From the NCBI RefSeq assembly GCF_030268065.1, contig NZ_BSDD01000002.1, positions 496,001 through 560,000 on the forward strand: a DNA stretch of 64,000 nucleotides. Direction: 5' to 3'. The notes under the pieces are model-generated. The model saw only the letters and a program-made list of their open reading frames with translations, did no database searches and was not told the DNA's origin. The position numbers and the translations under genes are program-made. Shown here one piece after another: positions 8,778-17,143 of this stretch; the stretch's first letter is position 1; each line of letters starts with the position of its first letter. This DNA is from Geothrix rubra. Its GTDB lineage: Bacteria > Acidobacteriota > Holophagae > Holophagales > Holophagaceae.

Positions 8778-9302
8778 CTACATCAACTCCTGCAGGAGGG
8801 CTTCCCCCAGGGGCCATTCCCCGTGGCCGGAGGCCTGGTTCAGGTGGCCGCAGGGCCCGAGGTCCACGAAGCGGGCCCCCCAGGCCTCCGCCAGCCACCG
8901 GGCCCGGTCCAGGGCCATGAAGGGGTCGTCGCTGGAGGCGGCCACCAGGGCCGGGAAGGGCAGCGTGGCCCGGGGGATGGGGCCGAAGCCCCGGAGCACC
9001 TCCAGGGTGTCGGGCCGCTCCACATCCGGCGGGACCGCCAGCAGCGCTCCCCGCACCTCCCGCGGGCTCCCGGCGGCCCAGTGCACGATGGCCAGGCACC
9101 CCAGGGAATGGCCCACGAGGAGGGGCGGCTCCCCGCAGGCCGCGACGGCGTCATCCAGGGCCTCCACCCAATCCGCCCGGTGGGGGAAGTCCCAGTTGGG
9201 CATCTCCACCCGCCGGGCATCCCGCTGGGTGCCCTCCCAGAGGCTCTGCCAGTGGCCGGGGCCCGAGTTCTGGTAGCCGGGGACGAGGAGGATGGGGGAC
9301 AT
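8778..9302 (-). CDS. RBBP9/YdeN-type alpha/beta hydrolase
   Basis: This 174-aa small serine hydrolase starts MSPILLVPGYQNSGPGHW, typical of the RBBP9/YdeN family. The nucleophile elbow is GHSLG with S66, and the C-terminal GPCGHLN supplies the histidine. SSDDPF probably carries the acid residue. The substrate is unknown. It ends 45 bp before the riboswitch. A short GGTCCGG/CCGGACC-like inverted repeat lies between the two. Confidence 0.85.
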   Translation of the reverse strand: MSPILLVPGYQNSGPGHWQSLWEGTQRDARRVEMPNWDFPHRADWVEALDDAVAACGEPPLLVGHSLGCLAIVHWAAGSPREVRGALLAVPPDVERPDTLEVLRGFGPIPRATLPFPALVAASSDDPFMALDRARWLAEAWGARFVDLGPCGHLNQASGHGEWPLGEALLQELM

Positions 9303-9328
9303 GGGACACCCGATGTGGGTCCCGGCCG

Positions 9329-9943
9329 TCAGGGCCCGGGAGGATCTGGGATCGCGGGCGGGGGCGCGACGGCATCCGCCAGGTGGCGGACGTAGCCGCT
9401 CAGGTCCGTGACCGCCCGGACAGCCTCGGGCGCGGCCCGGAGGAGCTGGAAGTAGCCCAGGTAGGCCGCATAGACCAGGAGGGCCCGCTGCCGGCTTTCG
9501 GCCTCGGATAGCCCGAGGGCCTGGAAGGCCTCCATGCCCAGGGCCATGCGCCGCTCCGTGGCGCGGCGCAGGAAGGGGCTCACCCGGGGATCCTCGCTGG
9601 AAGCCGCCAGGGCGGCGAAGATGAGGCCGTTCTCCAGGTCCTCGAAGGCCGCGAACATGAGCACCCGAAGGCGGCGGTGGGGATCCAGGATGCCCCGGTA
9701 GCGGTCCACCACATCGGTGCTCTGGTCCTGCTCCCAGGCCTCCAGGGCCGCCTGCACCAGGGCGTCCCGGTTCTCGAAGTGCCAGTAGAAGCTGCCCTTG
9801 GTCACCCCAAGAACCTGGGCCAGGGGTTCCACGGCGACGGCGGACACCCCCTCCCGGGCCATGAGCAGCTGGGCCGCCTTCACCCAGGCCTCCGGAGAGA
9901 GGGGACCGGCCGGTCGGGCGGCCTTCTTGCGGGGAGGGGGCAT
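9329..9943 (-). CDS. TetR/AcrR-family transcriptional repressor
   Basis: A 204-aa protein with an N-terminal TetR helix-turn-helix (about 18-65), including GVTKGSFYWHFENRDALVQAALEAWE, and a helical ligand-binding domain behind it. The start ATG 9943 follows GGTCCCC and precedes a basic N-terminus (MPPPRKKAARP). It is transcribed divergently from a lipoprotein pair, and the 87-bp gap holds two palindromes over a promoter, so it very probably controls the lipoprotein operon and itself. The ligand is not evident. Confidence 0.92.
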   Translation of the reverse strand: MPPPRKKAARPAGPLSPEAWVKAAQLLMAREGVSAVAVEPLAQVLGVTKGSFYWHFENRDALVQAALEAWEQDQSTDVVDRYRGILDPHRRLRVLMFAAFEDLENGLIFAALAASSEDPRVSPFLRRATERRMALGMEAFQALGLSEAESRQRALLVYAAYLGYFQLLRAAPEAVRAVTDLSGYVRHLADAVAPPPAIPDPPGP

Positions 9944-9950
9944 GGGGACC

Positions 9951-9978
9951 TTGACAGGGCGGACGCCATGACCATACT
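9951..9978 (+). promoter_or_regulatory. Sigma-70-type promoter of the lipoprotein operon
   Basis: A perfect TTGACA (9951-9956) is followed after 16 bp by CATACT (9973-9978), a fair -10 element. The -10 lies inside the first TetR-type palindrome, so repressor binding would block polymerase. Confidence 0.65.
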
Positions 9979-10009
9979 CGTCAGTATGGAATCCATACGC
10001 AAGCGTATG
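9972..10009. promoter_or_regulatory. Tandem palindromic operators for the adjacent TetR regulator
   Basis: Two inverted repeats share CATAC/GTATG ends: CCATACT-CGTC-AGTATGG at 9972-9989 and CATACGC-AA-GCGTATG at 9994-10009. Their centres are 21 bp apart, two helical turns, so two dimers could bind the same face. The first overlaps the promoter -10. Repressor binding is inferred from position and symmetry. Confidence 0.75.
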
Positions 10010-10030
10010 TTCATCCAACCCGGAGGTCCC

Positions 10031-10837
10031 ATGAGCCTCTCCCGCAGCATCCTTGCCGCCGTAGCCCTGGCCCTGCTGGCCCTGGGCTGCGCCACCCCCG
10101 AGACGGTCCAGCGCCGCAGCAGCCTGGCCTCCTACCTGGGCGCCAAGCCCGCCCCGCCGGCCGCCCCCGCCCCGGGGCCCGCCGAGGTGGCACTCCCCTT
10201 CCGGCTCGGCATCGCCTTCGTGCCGGCCGATCCCACCCAGAGCCGGGGCGACATCGCCCCCACCAACCAGCTGGGCCCCCTCGGCGCCGGCCAGGAGCCC
10301 GAACTCCTGGATCGGGTGACCACCTCGTTCGCGCAGAAGGCCTGGGCCAGGGACCTGAAGCCCATCCCCTCCCTCTACCTGGCCCGGGGCGGTGGCTGGG
10401 AGGACCTGGACAAGGTGGCCCGCAGCTTCCAGGTGGAGGTCATCGCCCTGGTCTCCGTGGACCAGGTCCAGTTCAGCAATCCGAAGTGGTACGCCTGGAC
10501 CTACTGGACCCTGGTGGGCGCCTACATGGTGAAGGGCGACAAGAACGACACCACCACCGTGGTGGATGCGGCCGTCTACCACGTGCCCTCCCGCACCCTG
10601 CTCTTCCGGGCCGGGGGCCTGGGCACCGCCAAGGGCACCTCCACCTGGTCCGGGCGGGAGGACGCCTTCCGGACCCAATCCCGGGAGAGCCTGGCCCTGG
10701 CCATGGCCGACCTCTCCGCCTCCCTCGACCGCGAGGCCGCCGCCTTCCGCCAATCCGTGGCCAAGGGTGCCCGGACGGACGTCCGCCTGGTGGACCCCAC
10801 CCTGCCGGCGCCCCCCACCGAGCCCGTCTCCCGCTGA
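10031..10837 (+). CDS. Lipoprotein resembling the rhombotarget lipoprotein family
   Basis: A 268-aa protein with a lipoprotein signal peptide (LLALGC, Cys20). The body contains LPFRLGIAFVPAD, VEVIALVSVDQVQFSN, YWTLVGAYMVKGDKNDT and AAVYHVPSRTLLFRAGG, which I recognise as the conserved core of lipoproteins found with rhombosortase systems. Those proteins usually end in a Gly-rich stretch, a membrane helix and Arg. This one ends in PTLPAPPTEPVSR with no such tail, so it is not a rhombosortase substrate by that rule. GGAGG at 10022-10026 gives a strong RBS. It is the first gene after the TetR-controlled promoter. Function is unknown. Confidence 0.75.
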   Translation: MSLSRSILAAVALALLALGCATPETVQRRSSLASYLGAKPAPPAAPAPGPAEVALPFRLGIAFVPADPTQSRGDIAPTNQLGPLGAGQEPELLDRVTTSFAQKAWARDLKPIPSLYLARGGGWEDLDKVARSFQVEVIALVSVDQVQFSNPKWYAWTYWTLVGAYMVKGDKNDTTTVVDAAVYHVPSRTLLFRAGGLGTAKGTSTWSGREDAFRTQSRESLALAMADLSASLDREAAAFRQSVAKGARTDVRLVDPTLPAPPTEPVSR

Positions 10838-10874
10838 CCCGCCCGGAGCCGGACGGCGGGCCACGGAGGCTCCC

Positions 10875-11540
10875 ATGAAACCGGTGCTCCTCGCCCTTCT
10901 GTGCGCCCTGGTCGCGGCCCTCGGCTGCGCCCGCATCTACCGGCCTGTGGCCCTGGCCATGCCTCCGACGGCCGCCTCCACCGAGGGGCTCGCGGGCTCC
11001 CTGGCCCTCCAGCCCTGGGGCGACAATTCCCGCTACGAGGCCCAGGCCCGCCGGGCCGGGCTCCGGGTGGCCGTCCTGGTCCTGGAGAACGGCTCGGCCT
11101 CCGACCTGGAGCTCCTGGGCCTGGAAGCCCCCGACAACGTCAGCATCCTCTCGGCAGAGACGGCGGCTGGCCTCGTGAAGCAGCACGCCGTGGCCTACCT
11201 CCTGTACCCGTTGGTGCCGGGGATGCTCATCCCGGGATCGGCCACCAAGGGATCCTACGGCCCCTCCGACCAGGCGATGTTCTCGGCCCTGGCCATCGTC
11301 GGCGCCTGCATCGGCGTGCCCAATGCCCTCGTGGCCGCCCGGAGCAACCGCCGCCTGGAGGCCTTCCTCCGCGACTCCGCCTGGGCGCCGGGGACCCTGC
11401 GCCCGGGCCAGGTGGTGCGGGGCCTGGTCTTCGTCCGGAGCCGGGATCCCTACACCCCCCTGGTCCTCCGCCTGCGCGCCCGCGGGGGCACCGGGGAGCA
11501 GGCCCTGGCCCTGGCCTGTCCCGGCGTGAGCCCGCCCTGA
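10875..11540 (+). CDS. Hypothetical lipoprotein
   Basis: A 221-aa protein with signal peptide and lipobox (AALGC, Cys18). The remainder is mostly beta/turn-rich (VAVLVLENGSASDLELLGLEAP, RGLVFVRSRDPYTPLVLRLRA) with one hydrophobic stretch near 135-155 (MFSALAIVGACIGVPNALVAA). GGAGG at 10865-10869 precedes the start. It lies 37 bp after the rhombotarget-like lipoprotein gene and probably shares its TetR-controlled transcript. I do not recognise a family. Confidence 0.75.
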   Translation: MKPVLLALLCALVAALGCARIYRPVALAMPPTAASTEGLAGSLALQPWGDNSRYEAQARRAGLRVAVLVLENGSASDLELLGLEAPDNVSILSAETAAGLVKQHAVAYLLYPLVPGMLIPGSATKGSYGPSDQAMFSALAIVGACIGVPNALVAARSNRRLEAFLRDSAWAPGTLRPGQVVRGLVFVRSRDPYTPLVLRLRARGGTGEQALALACPGVSPP

Positions 11541-11584
11541 GCCGTGACTCGGGCCGGCGCTAGACTGGAGGTCTGGAGCGCGCC

Positions 11585-12361
11585 ATGTCCCTCGTGATCG
11601 CCGGCAGGACCTTCGAGAACCGCCTCGTGCTCGGCACGGGCAAGTATCAGGACTTCGCCACCATGCAGGCCTGCTACCGGGCCGCGCGGGTGGAGATGGT
11701 GACCCTCGCCGTGCGCCGCTTCGACCTCAACGCCGCGGGGGAGGAGAACATCCTCAACTGGATCCCCAAGGACATCGCCCTGCTGCCCAACACCGCCGGC
11801 TGCTACACCCGCGAGGAGGCCCTGCGCGTGGCCCGCCTGGCCCGCGAGGCCCTGCAGACGGACTGGGTGAAGCTCGAAGTGATCGGCGATCCGAAGAGCC
11901 TCTACCCCGACAACGAGGAGACCCTGGAGGCCGCTAAGATCCTCGTGAAGGAGGGCTTCACGGTGCTGCCCTACGTGAACGCCGATCCCATCCTGGCCAA
12001 GAAGCTCTGCGACGTCGGCTGCGCCGCCGTGATGCCCCTGGGCAGCGCCATCGGCTCCGGCCTGGGCGTCCAGAACCCCATGACGCTGCTCCTCATCAAG
12101 GAGGTGGTGGAGGGCTACAAGCTGCCCATGATCGTGGATGCCGGCGTGGGCACCGCCTCCGACGCCACCCTGGCCATGGAGCTGGGCGCCGACGGCGTGC
12201 TGCTCAACACGGCGGTGGCCGAGGCGGGCGATCCCATCCGCATGGCCCAGGCCATGGACCACGCGGTGGTCGCCGGACGCCTGGCCTTCGAATCCGGCCG
12301 CATGCCCAGGCGCCTCTACGCCAGCGCCAGCAGCCCACTGGCGGGCGTCGTGGGGCGGTAG
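11585..12361 (+). CDS. thiG: Thiazole synthase
   Basis: ThiG (258 aa) forms the thiazole phosphate of thiamine from deoxyxylulose phosphate, dehydroglycine and ThiS thiocarboxylate. The Schiff-base lysine is K96 in [22 protein letters not shown] and [14 protein letters not shown] are the phosphate-binding loops of the TIM barrel. No TPP riboswitch motif is visible in the 44-bp gap upstream. The partner thiS is not adjacent; a thiS gene occurs at 49332. Confidence 0.96.
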   Translation: MSLVIAGRTFENRLVLGTGKYQDFATMQACYRAARVEMVTLAVRRFDLNAAGEENILNWIPKDIALLPNTAGCYTREEALRVARLAREALQTDWVKLEVIGDPKSLYPDNEETLEAAKILVKEGFTVLPYVNADPILAKKLCDVGCAAVMPLGSAIGSGLGVQNPMTLLLIKEVVEGYKLPMIVDAGVGTASDATLAMELGADGVLLNTAVAEAGDPIRMAQAMDHAVVAGRLAFESGRMPRRLYASASSPLAGVVGR

Positions 12362-12383
12362 GACCTGGCCGGGCTGCAGGACA

Positions 12384-12411
12384 GGAAGGGGCCCCGGTCG
12401 GGGCCCCTTCC
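12384..12411. terminator. Bidirectional terminator hairpin between thiG and the M28 peptidase gene
   Basis: GGAAGGGGCCCC (12384-12395), loop GGTC, and the exact reverse complement GGGGCCCCTTCC (12400-12411) form a 12-bp perfect stem between convergent genes. There is no clear U-run. Confidence 0.7.
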
Positions 12412-12432
12412 GCTGGACAGACGAGCCCGGGG

Positions 12433-13878
12433 CTAGTCCTTCTTCTCCGCCGGCGCGATGTGCGGCACGCGCTCGGGCATGTTCAGGAACTCCCAGGCGG
12501 TGGCGGCCATGGCCTGGGCCCCCTGGATGAGGTCCGCCGGGATCACGTGCGTGAAGGTGTCCGCCTGGCTGTGGTGGGTGATCTTCATGTAGTCCACGGG
12601 ATCCTGGATGGCGGCGAAGGCCGGCACGCCCAGCTGGAAGAAGGGCCAGTGGTCCGTGTCGCCGGGCTGCGTGAAGGCGCCGATCTCCCGGCAGCCGAGG
12701 TTGTTGGCCGGGGCCATGGCCTGGGCGAGGGGCGCCCGCCAGATCTCCTGGCCCATGTCCGGCCAGCCCAGGATGCGGCCGGTGCCCATGTCGTCGATGA
12801 GCACGGCCTGCAGGTTCGCGGCCTCGGCCGCGTGGGCCTTGGCGTAGGCGTTGGAGCCCAGGAGGCCCTCCTCCTCGCCACTGAAGAGCACCACGCGCAG
12901 GGTGCGCCGGGGCTTCAGGCCCAGGGCCTGGATGGCCCGGAGCACCTCCATGGCGGCCATGGCGCCGGTGCCGTTGTCCGTGGCGCCCGTGCCCAGGTCC
13001 CAGGAATCCAGGTGCCCGCCCACGATCACCACCTGGTCGGGCCACTCCGAGCCCTTGATCTCGGCCACCACGTTGTGGGCCTGCACGGGCTCCTTGCCCA
13101 TCTCCCCGGCGATCTGGATCTCCACGACGGGGTGCTGGCCGCGTTTCACGAGGCGCGTCAGCATGTCCGCCTGCTCGCCGGAGAGGAAGGCGGTGGGCGT
13201 TGTGGCGCGGCCCCAGCGGGGCACGGGGCTGCCGGTCATGTTGAGGAGGTCGTCCGGGCGGCCGGAGCCGCGGAGCAGCACGGCGGCCTTCAGGTCCTTC
13301 ATCAGGCCCATGAGCTCGCTGTAGTAGGTGCGGCGGTCGACCTTGGGGTCGGGCTTGGGCAGGGCGCCCATGAGCACGATCTTCCCCTCGAGCGTGGGGA
13401 GGAGTGCCTTGAGCTCCTCCACGGTCTGGGCCTGGAGGACCACCAGCTCCCCCTTCACCGGGCCCTTCGTGGCCGGGCTCCAGGCCATGGCCGCCAGGTG
13501 CAGGTCCATCCCGTTCAGGTTCACCAGCCGGCCCCAGTCGTGGCCCCGGGTCCAGCTCGGGCCGAAGTCGTAGGCCTCCGTGTGGACGTTCAGGGCCCCG
13601 TAGGCCTTGAACTTGTCCATGGCCCAGGCTTCCGCCTTGAGCAGCCGCTCCGACCCCGTCAGGCGGGGGCCGATGTCGTCGCTCAGGGCCTCCAGGTTCG
13701 TCACGACCTGGGGGCGTTCCCCGATCTCGCGGATGAGGCGCGCCACCTCGCTGGTGAAGGGCTTGTCGGGGATGCCGAACTCGAAGCGGGGCTTCTCGGC
13801 CTTCCTGGGCTCGGCCGGAGCCTGGGCCAGGAGGGAGAGGGCGCCAAGGCCCAGGGCGAGTGCGGAGAGGGGACGCAT
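12433..13878 (-). CDS. Secreted M28-family zinc peptidase with PA domain
   Basis: A 481-aa exported aminopeptidase/carboxypeptidase-like protein. It has a signal peptide (1-20, cleaved near LAQA). A protease-associated insert (about 135-265) precedes the M28 catalytic domain. Zinc ligands and catalytic residues are H289/D291 (GGHLDSWD), D301 (ATDNGTG), the E334-E336 cluster (GEEEG), the DTDHWPF aspartate and the late histidine in THHSQADT. Such enzymes trim N-terminal or C-terminal residues from peptides outside the cytoplasm. The gene stands alone and converges with thiG. Confidence 0.92.
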   Translation of the reverse strand: MRPLSALALGLGALSLLAQAPAEPRKAEKPRFEFGIPDKPFTSEVARLIREIGERPQVVTNLEALSDDIGPRLTGSERLLKAEAWAMDKFKAYGALNVHTEAYDFGPSWTRGHDWGRLVNLNGMDLHLAAMAWSPATKGPVKGELVVLQAQTVEELKALLPTLEGKIVLMGALPKPDPKVDRRTYYSELMGLMKDLKAAVLLRGSGRPDDLLNMTGSPVPRWGRATTPTAFLSGEQADMLTRLVKRGQHPVVEIQIAGEMGKEPVQAHNVVAEIKGSEWPDQVVIVGGHLDSWDLGTGATDNGTGAMAAMEVLRAIQALGLKPRRTLRVVLFSGEEEGLLGSNAYAKAHAAEAANLQAVLIDDMGTGRILGWPDMGQEIWRAPLAQAMAPANNLGCREIGAFTQPGDTDHWPFFQLGVPAFAAIQDPVDYMKITHHSQADTFTHVIPADLIQGAQAMAATAWEFLNMPERVPHIAPAEKKD

Positions 13879-13981
13879 GGGGGCTCCGGGAAATCAGCCA
13901 TCACCTTACGAGGGTGGAATAGCTACCGCAACAGGAAATCGGGGGCTACCCCGGCTCCGGGGTCCATGGCCCAATACGGCC

Positions 13982-14623
13982 ATGTCCCACCCGGCCCTCG
14001 CCCCCCTCGAAGCCCGCATCCTCGGCTGCCTCATCGAGAAGCAGCTGAGCACGCCGGACGTCTACCCCCTGTCCATGAACGCCCTGCTCCATGCCTGCAA
14101 CCAGACCAGCAACCGGGACCCGGTGATGCAGGTGGCCGAGGAGGACCTGCCGGCGGCGGTGGACCGGCTGGTGGACCAGGGCCTGGCCGAACGGTGGCCG
14201 GGACGGGTGCTGAAGCTCGCCCACCTGGCCAAGCCCCGCTGGAACCTCTCCGTGCAGGAGTCCGCCCTCCTGGCGGAGCTGCTGTTGCGGGGCCCCCAGA
14301 CGCCGGGCGAGCTGCGGACCAACACCCGGCGCATGTACCCCTTCCCGGACATGGCTGAGCTGGAGGCCTGCCTGGGGGCCCTCCTGGAGGCGGATCCGCC
14401 CCTCGTGCTCCGCCTGCCGCGCGCCCCGGGGGCCCGCGAGGCCCGGGTGGCGCACCTCCTCGGGGAGCCCCCCACCGGGGGGACGGAGGCCGCGCCCCCC
14501 CCTGCCCTGGCGACGCCGGCCCGGACGGGCCGTCTGGAGGCGCTGGAGGCCGAGGTCGCGACCCTGCGGACCGAACTGGCCGAGCTCCGGGACGCCTTCG
14601 AGGCCTTCCGCGCCCAGTTCTGA
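13982..14623 (+). CDS. YceH family protein (DUF480)
   Basis: A 213-aa winged-helix protein starting LAPLEARILGCLIEKQLSTPDVYPLSMNAL, the hallmark of YceH/DUF480, with ELLLRGPQTPGELRTNTRRMYPF in the second winged-helix unit. The C-terminal 45 residues form a short coiled coil (LEALEAEVATLRTELAELRDAFEAF). The biochemical role is unknown. It converges on the barstar gene, with one base between the stops. Confidence 0.92.
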   Translation: MSHPALAPLEARILGCLIEKQLSTPDVYPLSMNALLHACNQTSNRDPVMQVAEEDLPAAVDRLVDQGLAERWPGRVLKLAHLAKPRWNLSVQESALLAELLLRGPQTPGELRTNTRRMYPFPDMAELEACLGALLEADPPLVLRLPRAPGAREARVAHLLGEPPTGGTEAAPPPALATPARTGRLEALEAEVATLRTELAELRDAFEAFRAQF

Positions 14624-14624
14624 A

Positions 14625-15089
14625 TCAGACCTCGTCCGCGCCCAGCCCCAGGGCCCGCAATCCCTCCAGCAGGGTCCCGTAGCGGGCGGGGTCCGCCTGA
14701 AACACCACGTGGAAGGGCCGGTCGGCGAGCTCCTCCGCCACCTCCCGCAGGATGGCACCGAGGGTGGCCGCCTCCTGGGGCGGAGCGTCGGCCAGGAGCC
14801 GGTCCGCCTCCAGCACGAAGAAGGCGGCCCCCGCCTCGGGCAGCTCGGCCAGGGCGTCCCGGAAGGCGTCCCAGGTGCCCCCGAAGTAGGGCGGGAACTG
14901 GGCGGCCGCGGCCCACTCGTCCAGCAGGCCCGCCTTCGTGCGCATGTGGCCACCCCGGAGCCAGCGGAGGGAAGGCCGGCCGGGTCCCTGCGCCGCCAGG
15001 GCCGTGACTTCGTCGGCCAGGTCCGCCGCCGACCCCTGCCAGGCGTGGAACCGCGGCCCTTTCCCCGAGGCGAGGAAGGCCCAGGCCAT
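14625..15089 (-). CDS. Barstar-type RNase inhibitor
   Basis: A 154-aa cytoplasmic protein. Residues about 58-80 (KAGLLDEWAAAAQFPPYFGGTWDAFRDAL as split pieces) match the barstar fold, in which the FPPYFGGTWDAF helix-loop inserts into the RNase active site. The start ATG 15089 overlaps the stop of the upstream RNase gene as TGATG. A GTG three bases earlier is possible but less likely. Its partner is clearly the product of the adjacent gene, so it serves as immunity protein for a barnase-like RNase. Confidence 0.88.
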   Translation of the reverse strand: MAWAFLASGKGPRFHAWQGSAADLADEVTALAAQGPGRPSLRWLRGGHMRTKAGLLDEWAAAAQFPPYFGGTWDAFRDALAELPEAGAAFFVLEADRLLADAPPQEAATLGAILREVAEELADRPFHVVFQADPARYGTLLEGLRALGLGADEV

Positions 15090-15502
15090 CACTTCACCTC
15101 GAGAAACGTGCGGTAGTGGTCATCGGTGTACCAGGCCCGGCCGTCGCTGCCCGTCACCAGCCGCTCGGCGCCGCGGTTCCGGTGCTCGGCCATGGGGTGG
15201 ACGTCCCACTCCCGGTAGAGGATGCGCTTCCGGCGGGCGTCGTAGCGCGGCAGGACGCCCTCGTAGTTGCCGAAGACCCGGCCGCCCACATAGCCCGGCG
15301 CGGCGTAGCCGTGCTGGCGGATGTAGGCCAGGGTCTCCCGGGCCGCCGGGGGGATGCGGTCCTTCGGCGCCGCCTGCACCTGGGCCTGGGCCGCCGGGGG
15401 GGGCGGAACCTCACCGCCGCCGCAGGCTCCCAATCCCAGGAGCGAGGCCGCCACCAGCAGGCCCCCGGCCAGGGATGCGAGGGTCCTCCGCCAGCAGGTC
15501 AT
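15089..15502 (-). CDS. Barnase-type guanyl-specific ribonuclease, lipoprotein signal
   Basis: A 137-aa protein with a lipoprotein signal peptide (LGLGAC, Cys27), a short Pro/Ala linker and a complete barnase domain (about 50-137). [12 protein letters not shown] matches the barnase core. The catalytic base E98 (REWD), R108 (EHRNR), R114 and the acid H129 (TDDHYRTF) correspond to barnase E73, R83, R87 and H102. It would cleave RNA outside the cytoplasm or after delivery. It is translationally coupled to a barstar gene. The lipobox is unusual, since barnases are normally freely secreted. Confidence 0.9.
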   Translation of the reverse strand: MTCWRRTLASLAGGLLVAASLLGLGACGGGEVPPPPAAQAQVQAAPKDRIPPAARETLAYIRQHGYAAPGYVGGRVFGNYEGVLPRYDARRKRILYREWDVHPMAEHRNRGAERLVTGSDGRAWYTDDHYRTFLEVK

Positions 15503-15533
15503 GGGGCCTCCGTGCGAGGGGAAGTGTACGCCC

Positions 15534-16856
15534 TCAGCCTTCCTTGGCGCGCCCAGCCTCCAGCACCCCGCCCAGTCGCTTGTCGGACCGGAGCAGGAGG
15601 AAGGCGAAGATCAGCCCGGCGATGCCGAGGCCCGCGAACATGACCTGGGTGGCGGTGTAGGTGCCCGTCAGGTCCCGCAGCTTGCCGTTCAGGAAGGGGA
15701 ACAACCCGAGACCCAGGTTCTGGATGGCGGTCATGAGCCCGAAGGCGGTGCCCACGCGCTTCTCGTCCACCACCAGGGGCACGGAGGGCCACATGGCGGC
15801 GGGCACCAGCACGAAGGCCGCGCCCAGCATGACCATCATCGGGATCGGGTTCCAGTGCGTGATGCCCATGAGGAGGTGGGCGGGTATGAGGATCAGGGAG
15901 CCCACCACCATGAGGGAGGCGCGCCGGCCGATGCGGTCCACGAGGTCCCCCGCGAAGGGCGCGAAGATCATGGAGGCGGCGATGACGATGCTGGTGATGC
16001 CCGGCGCCGTCGTGAACATGTGGGTGAAGTTGAAGAAGACCTGGGACAGGAAGCTGCCCGAGCTGGCGCTCACGAGGGGCAGGCCCCACTTGTCGTGGAA
16101 CATGTCCGTGGCCAGGGCCGTGAAGGGGAAGATGGCGCTGTAGAAGGTCACGCAGAGCAGCACCACGAACCAGTACGAGGACGTGAACTTCTTCACATCG
16201 GAAAGGACGATCTTGTCCCCGGCATCCGGCTTGGGGAGGGCCAGGACCTTCTCCCCGTGCTTGTCCATGAGGTTGAAGACCAGGTTGCAGAGGACCGAGA
16301 ACAGGCACAGGAGGGCCGCGGCCCAGAGCGCCGTCCGGAAGCTGTGGGTGTAGCTCGCGATGAGCTCCTCCGTGTTGAAGCTGAAGAGCGTCCCCACGCG
16401 GCTGATGGTCAGGGCGATGCCGAAGGCCATGGCCATCTCCTTGCCCTTGAACCAGCGGCTGATGATGGCGCTCTGGACGACAATGAGCGATTCGGACCCG
16501 GCCCCGAAGATCAGGCGTCCGCCGAAGAGCATCCACTTGGTCCGGGCCATGGCCACCATCACGGCGCCGAGGAAGATGAGGCAGCTGAAGAGGAGGCTGG
16601 CCCGGCGGGGGCCCAGCTTGTCGTAGAGCATGCCACCGAAGAACACGATGGCGATGGCGGCCACGGAATAGGCCGTGTAGAGGTTGCCGATGGTGCTGCG
16701 GTCCAGGTGCAGCTCCCGCATCAGCGTGGTCTCCAGCGCGCCGATGCTGTCGTAGGCGAAGTAGCTGCCGAAGACCAGCAGGCTGATGAACAGCAGGATC
16801 GTGAAGCGGTAGAGGCGGGTGCTGGGGTGGAACCCGCCGGGGTGTTCGGTCGTCAT
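15534..16856 (-). CDS. Major facilitator superfamily transporter
   Basis: A 440-aa membrane protein with 12 predicted hydrophobic segments. The MFS motif [14 protein letters not shown] follows helix 2 and [12 protein letters not shown] follows helix 8. A cytoplasmic loop ([18 protein letters not shown]) divides the halves. Start ATG 16856 has GAGG about 8 bases upstream. The substrate cannot be told from sequence. It ends 31 bp before the RNase gene in the same direction, but nothing links the two functionally. Confidence 0.88.
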   Translation of the reverse strand: MTTEHPGGFHPSTRLYRFTILLFISLLVFGSYFAYDSIGALETTLMRELHLDRSTIGNLYTAYSVAAIAIVFFGGMLYDKLGPRRASLLFSCLIFLGAVMVAMARTKWMLFGGRLIFGAGSESLIVVQSAIISRWFKGKEMAMAFGIALTISRVGTLFSFNTEELIASYTHSFRTALWAAALLCLFSVLCNLVFNLMDKHGEKVLALPKPDAGDKIVLSDVKKFTSSYWFVVLLCVTFYSAIFPFTALATDMFHDKWGLPLVSASSGSFLSQVFFNFTHMFTTAPGITSIVIAASMIFAPFAGDLVDRIGRRASLMVVGSLILIPAHLLMGITHWNPIPMMVMLGAAFVLVPAAMWPSVPLVVDEKRVGTAFGLMTAIQNLGLGLFPFLNGKLRDLTGTYTATQVMFAGLGIAGLIFAFLLLRSDKRLGGVLEAGRAKEG

Positions 16857-17143
16857 CGCATGCACCTCATGGCCAACATCGCTGCGGATCCGTCCGGGGC
16901 GGACCGTCCGAACACCCGCCCCGGAAAGGCGTGGAGGGTTTCCATCCGGCCCTGCTTGGACGCCGCCAGGCGGGCCCAGACCCTGCGATGGTGCCACGGC
17001 CCCGGGGGGCCGCGCATCAATGCAATTGATTTACCGTCTCCTTGACAACTCTTAACACCCCCGGTCCCGCACGCCTCCTACACTTCGGACACCTTTCCGT
17101 CCCATCCCCATCCCATTGGAGTTCCCACTCCGAGGAGGCCCCC
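16857..17143. other. Divergent intergenic region between MFS and M4 protease genes
   Basis: A 287-bp gap. On the plus strand TTGACA lies at 17042-17047 within a locally AT-richer stretch (about 17017-17055), which could be the -35 of the protease promoter, but no good -10 stands at 16-18 bp. I see no other structure. Confidence 0.4.

Noticed and set aside
11541-11584. Possible TPP riboswitch before thiG
   Set aside because: The gap is only 44 bp and lacks the thi-box CTGAGA element.
15089-15092. GTG start for the barstar gene
   Set aside because: The ATG three bases later overlaps the RNase stop as TGATG, the standard coupling arrangement in this window.
17042-17084. TTGACA with TACACT as the M4 protease promoter
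   Set aside because: The spacing is 31 bp, far beyond the 16-18 bp of sigma-70 promoters; kept only as a possible -35.
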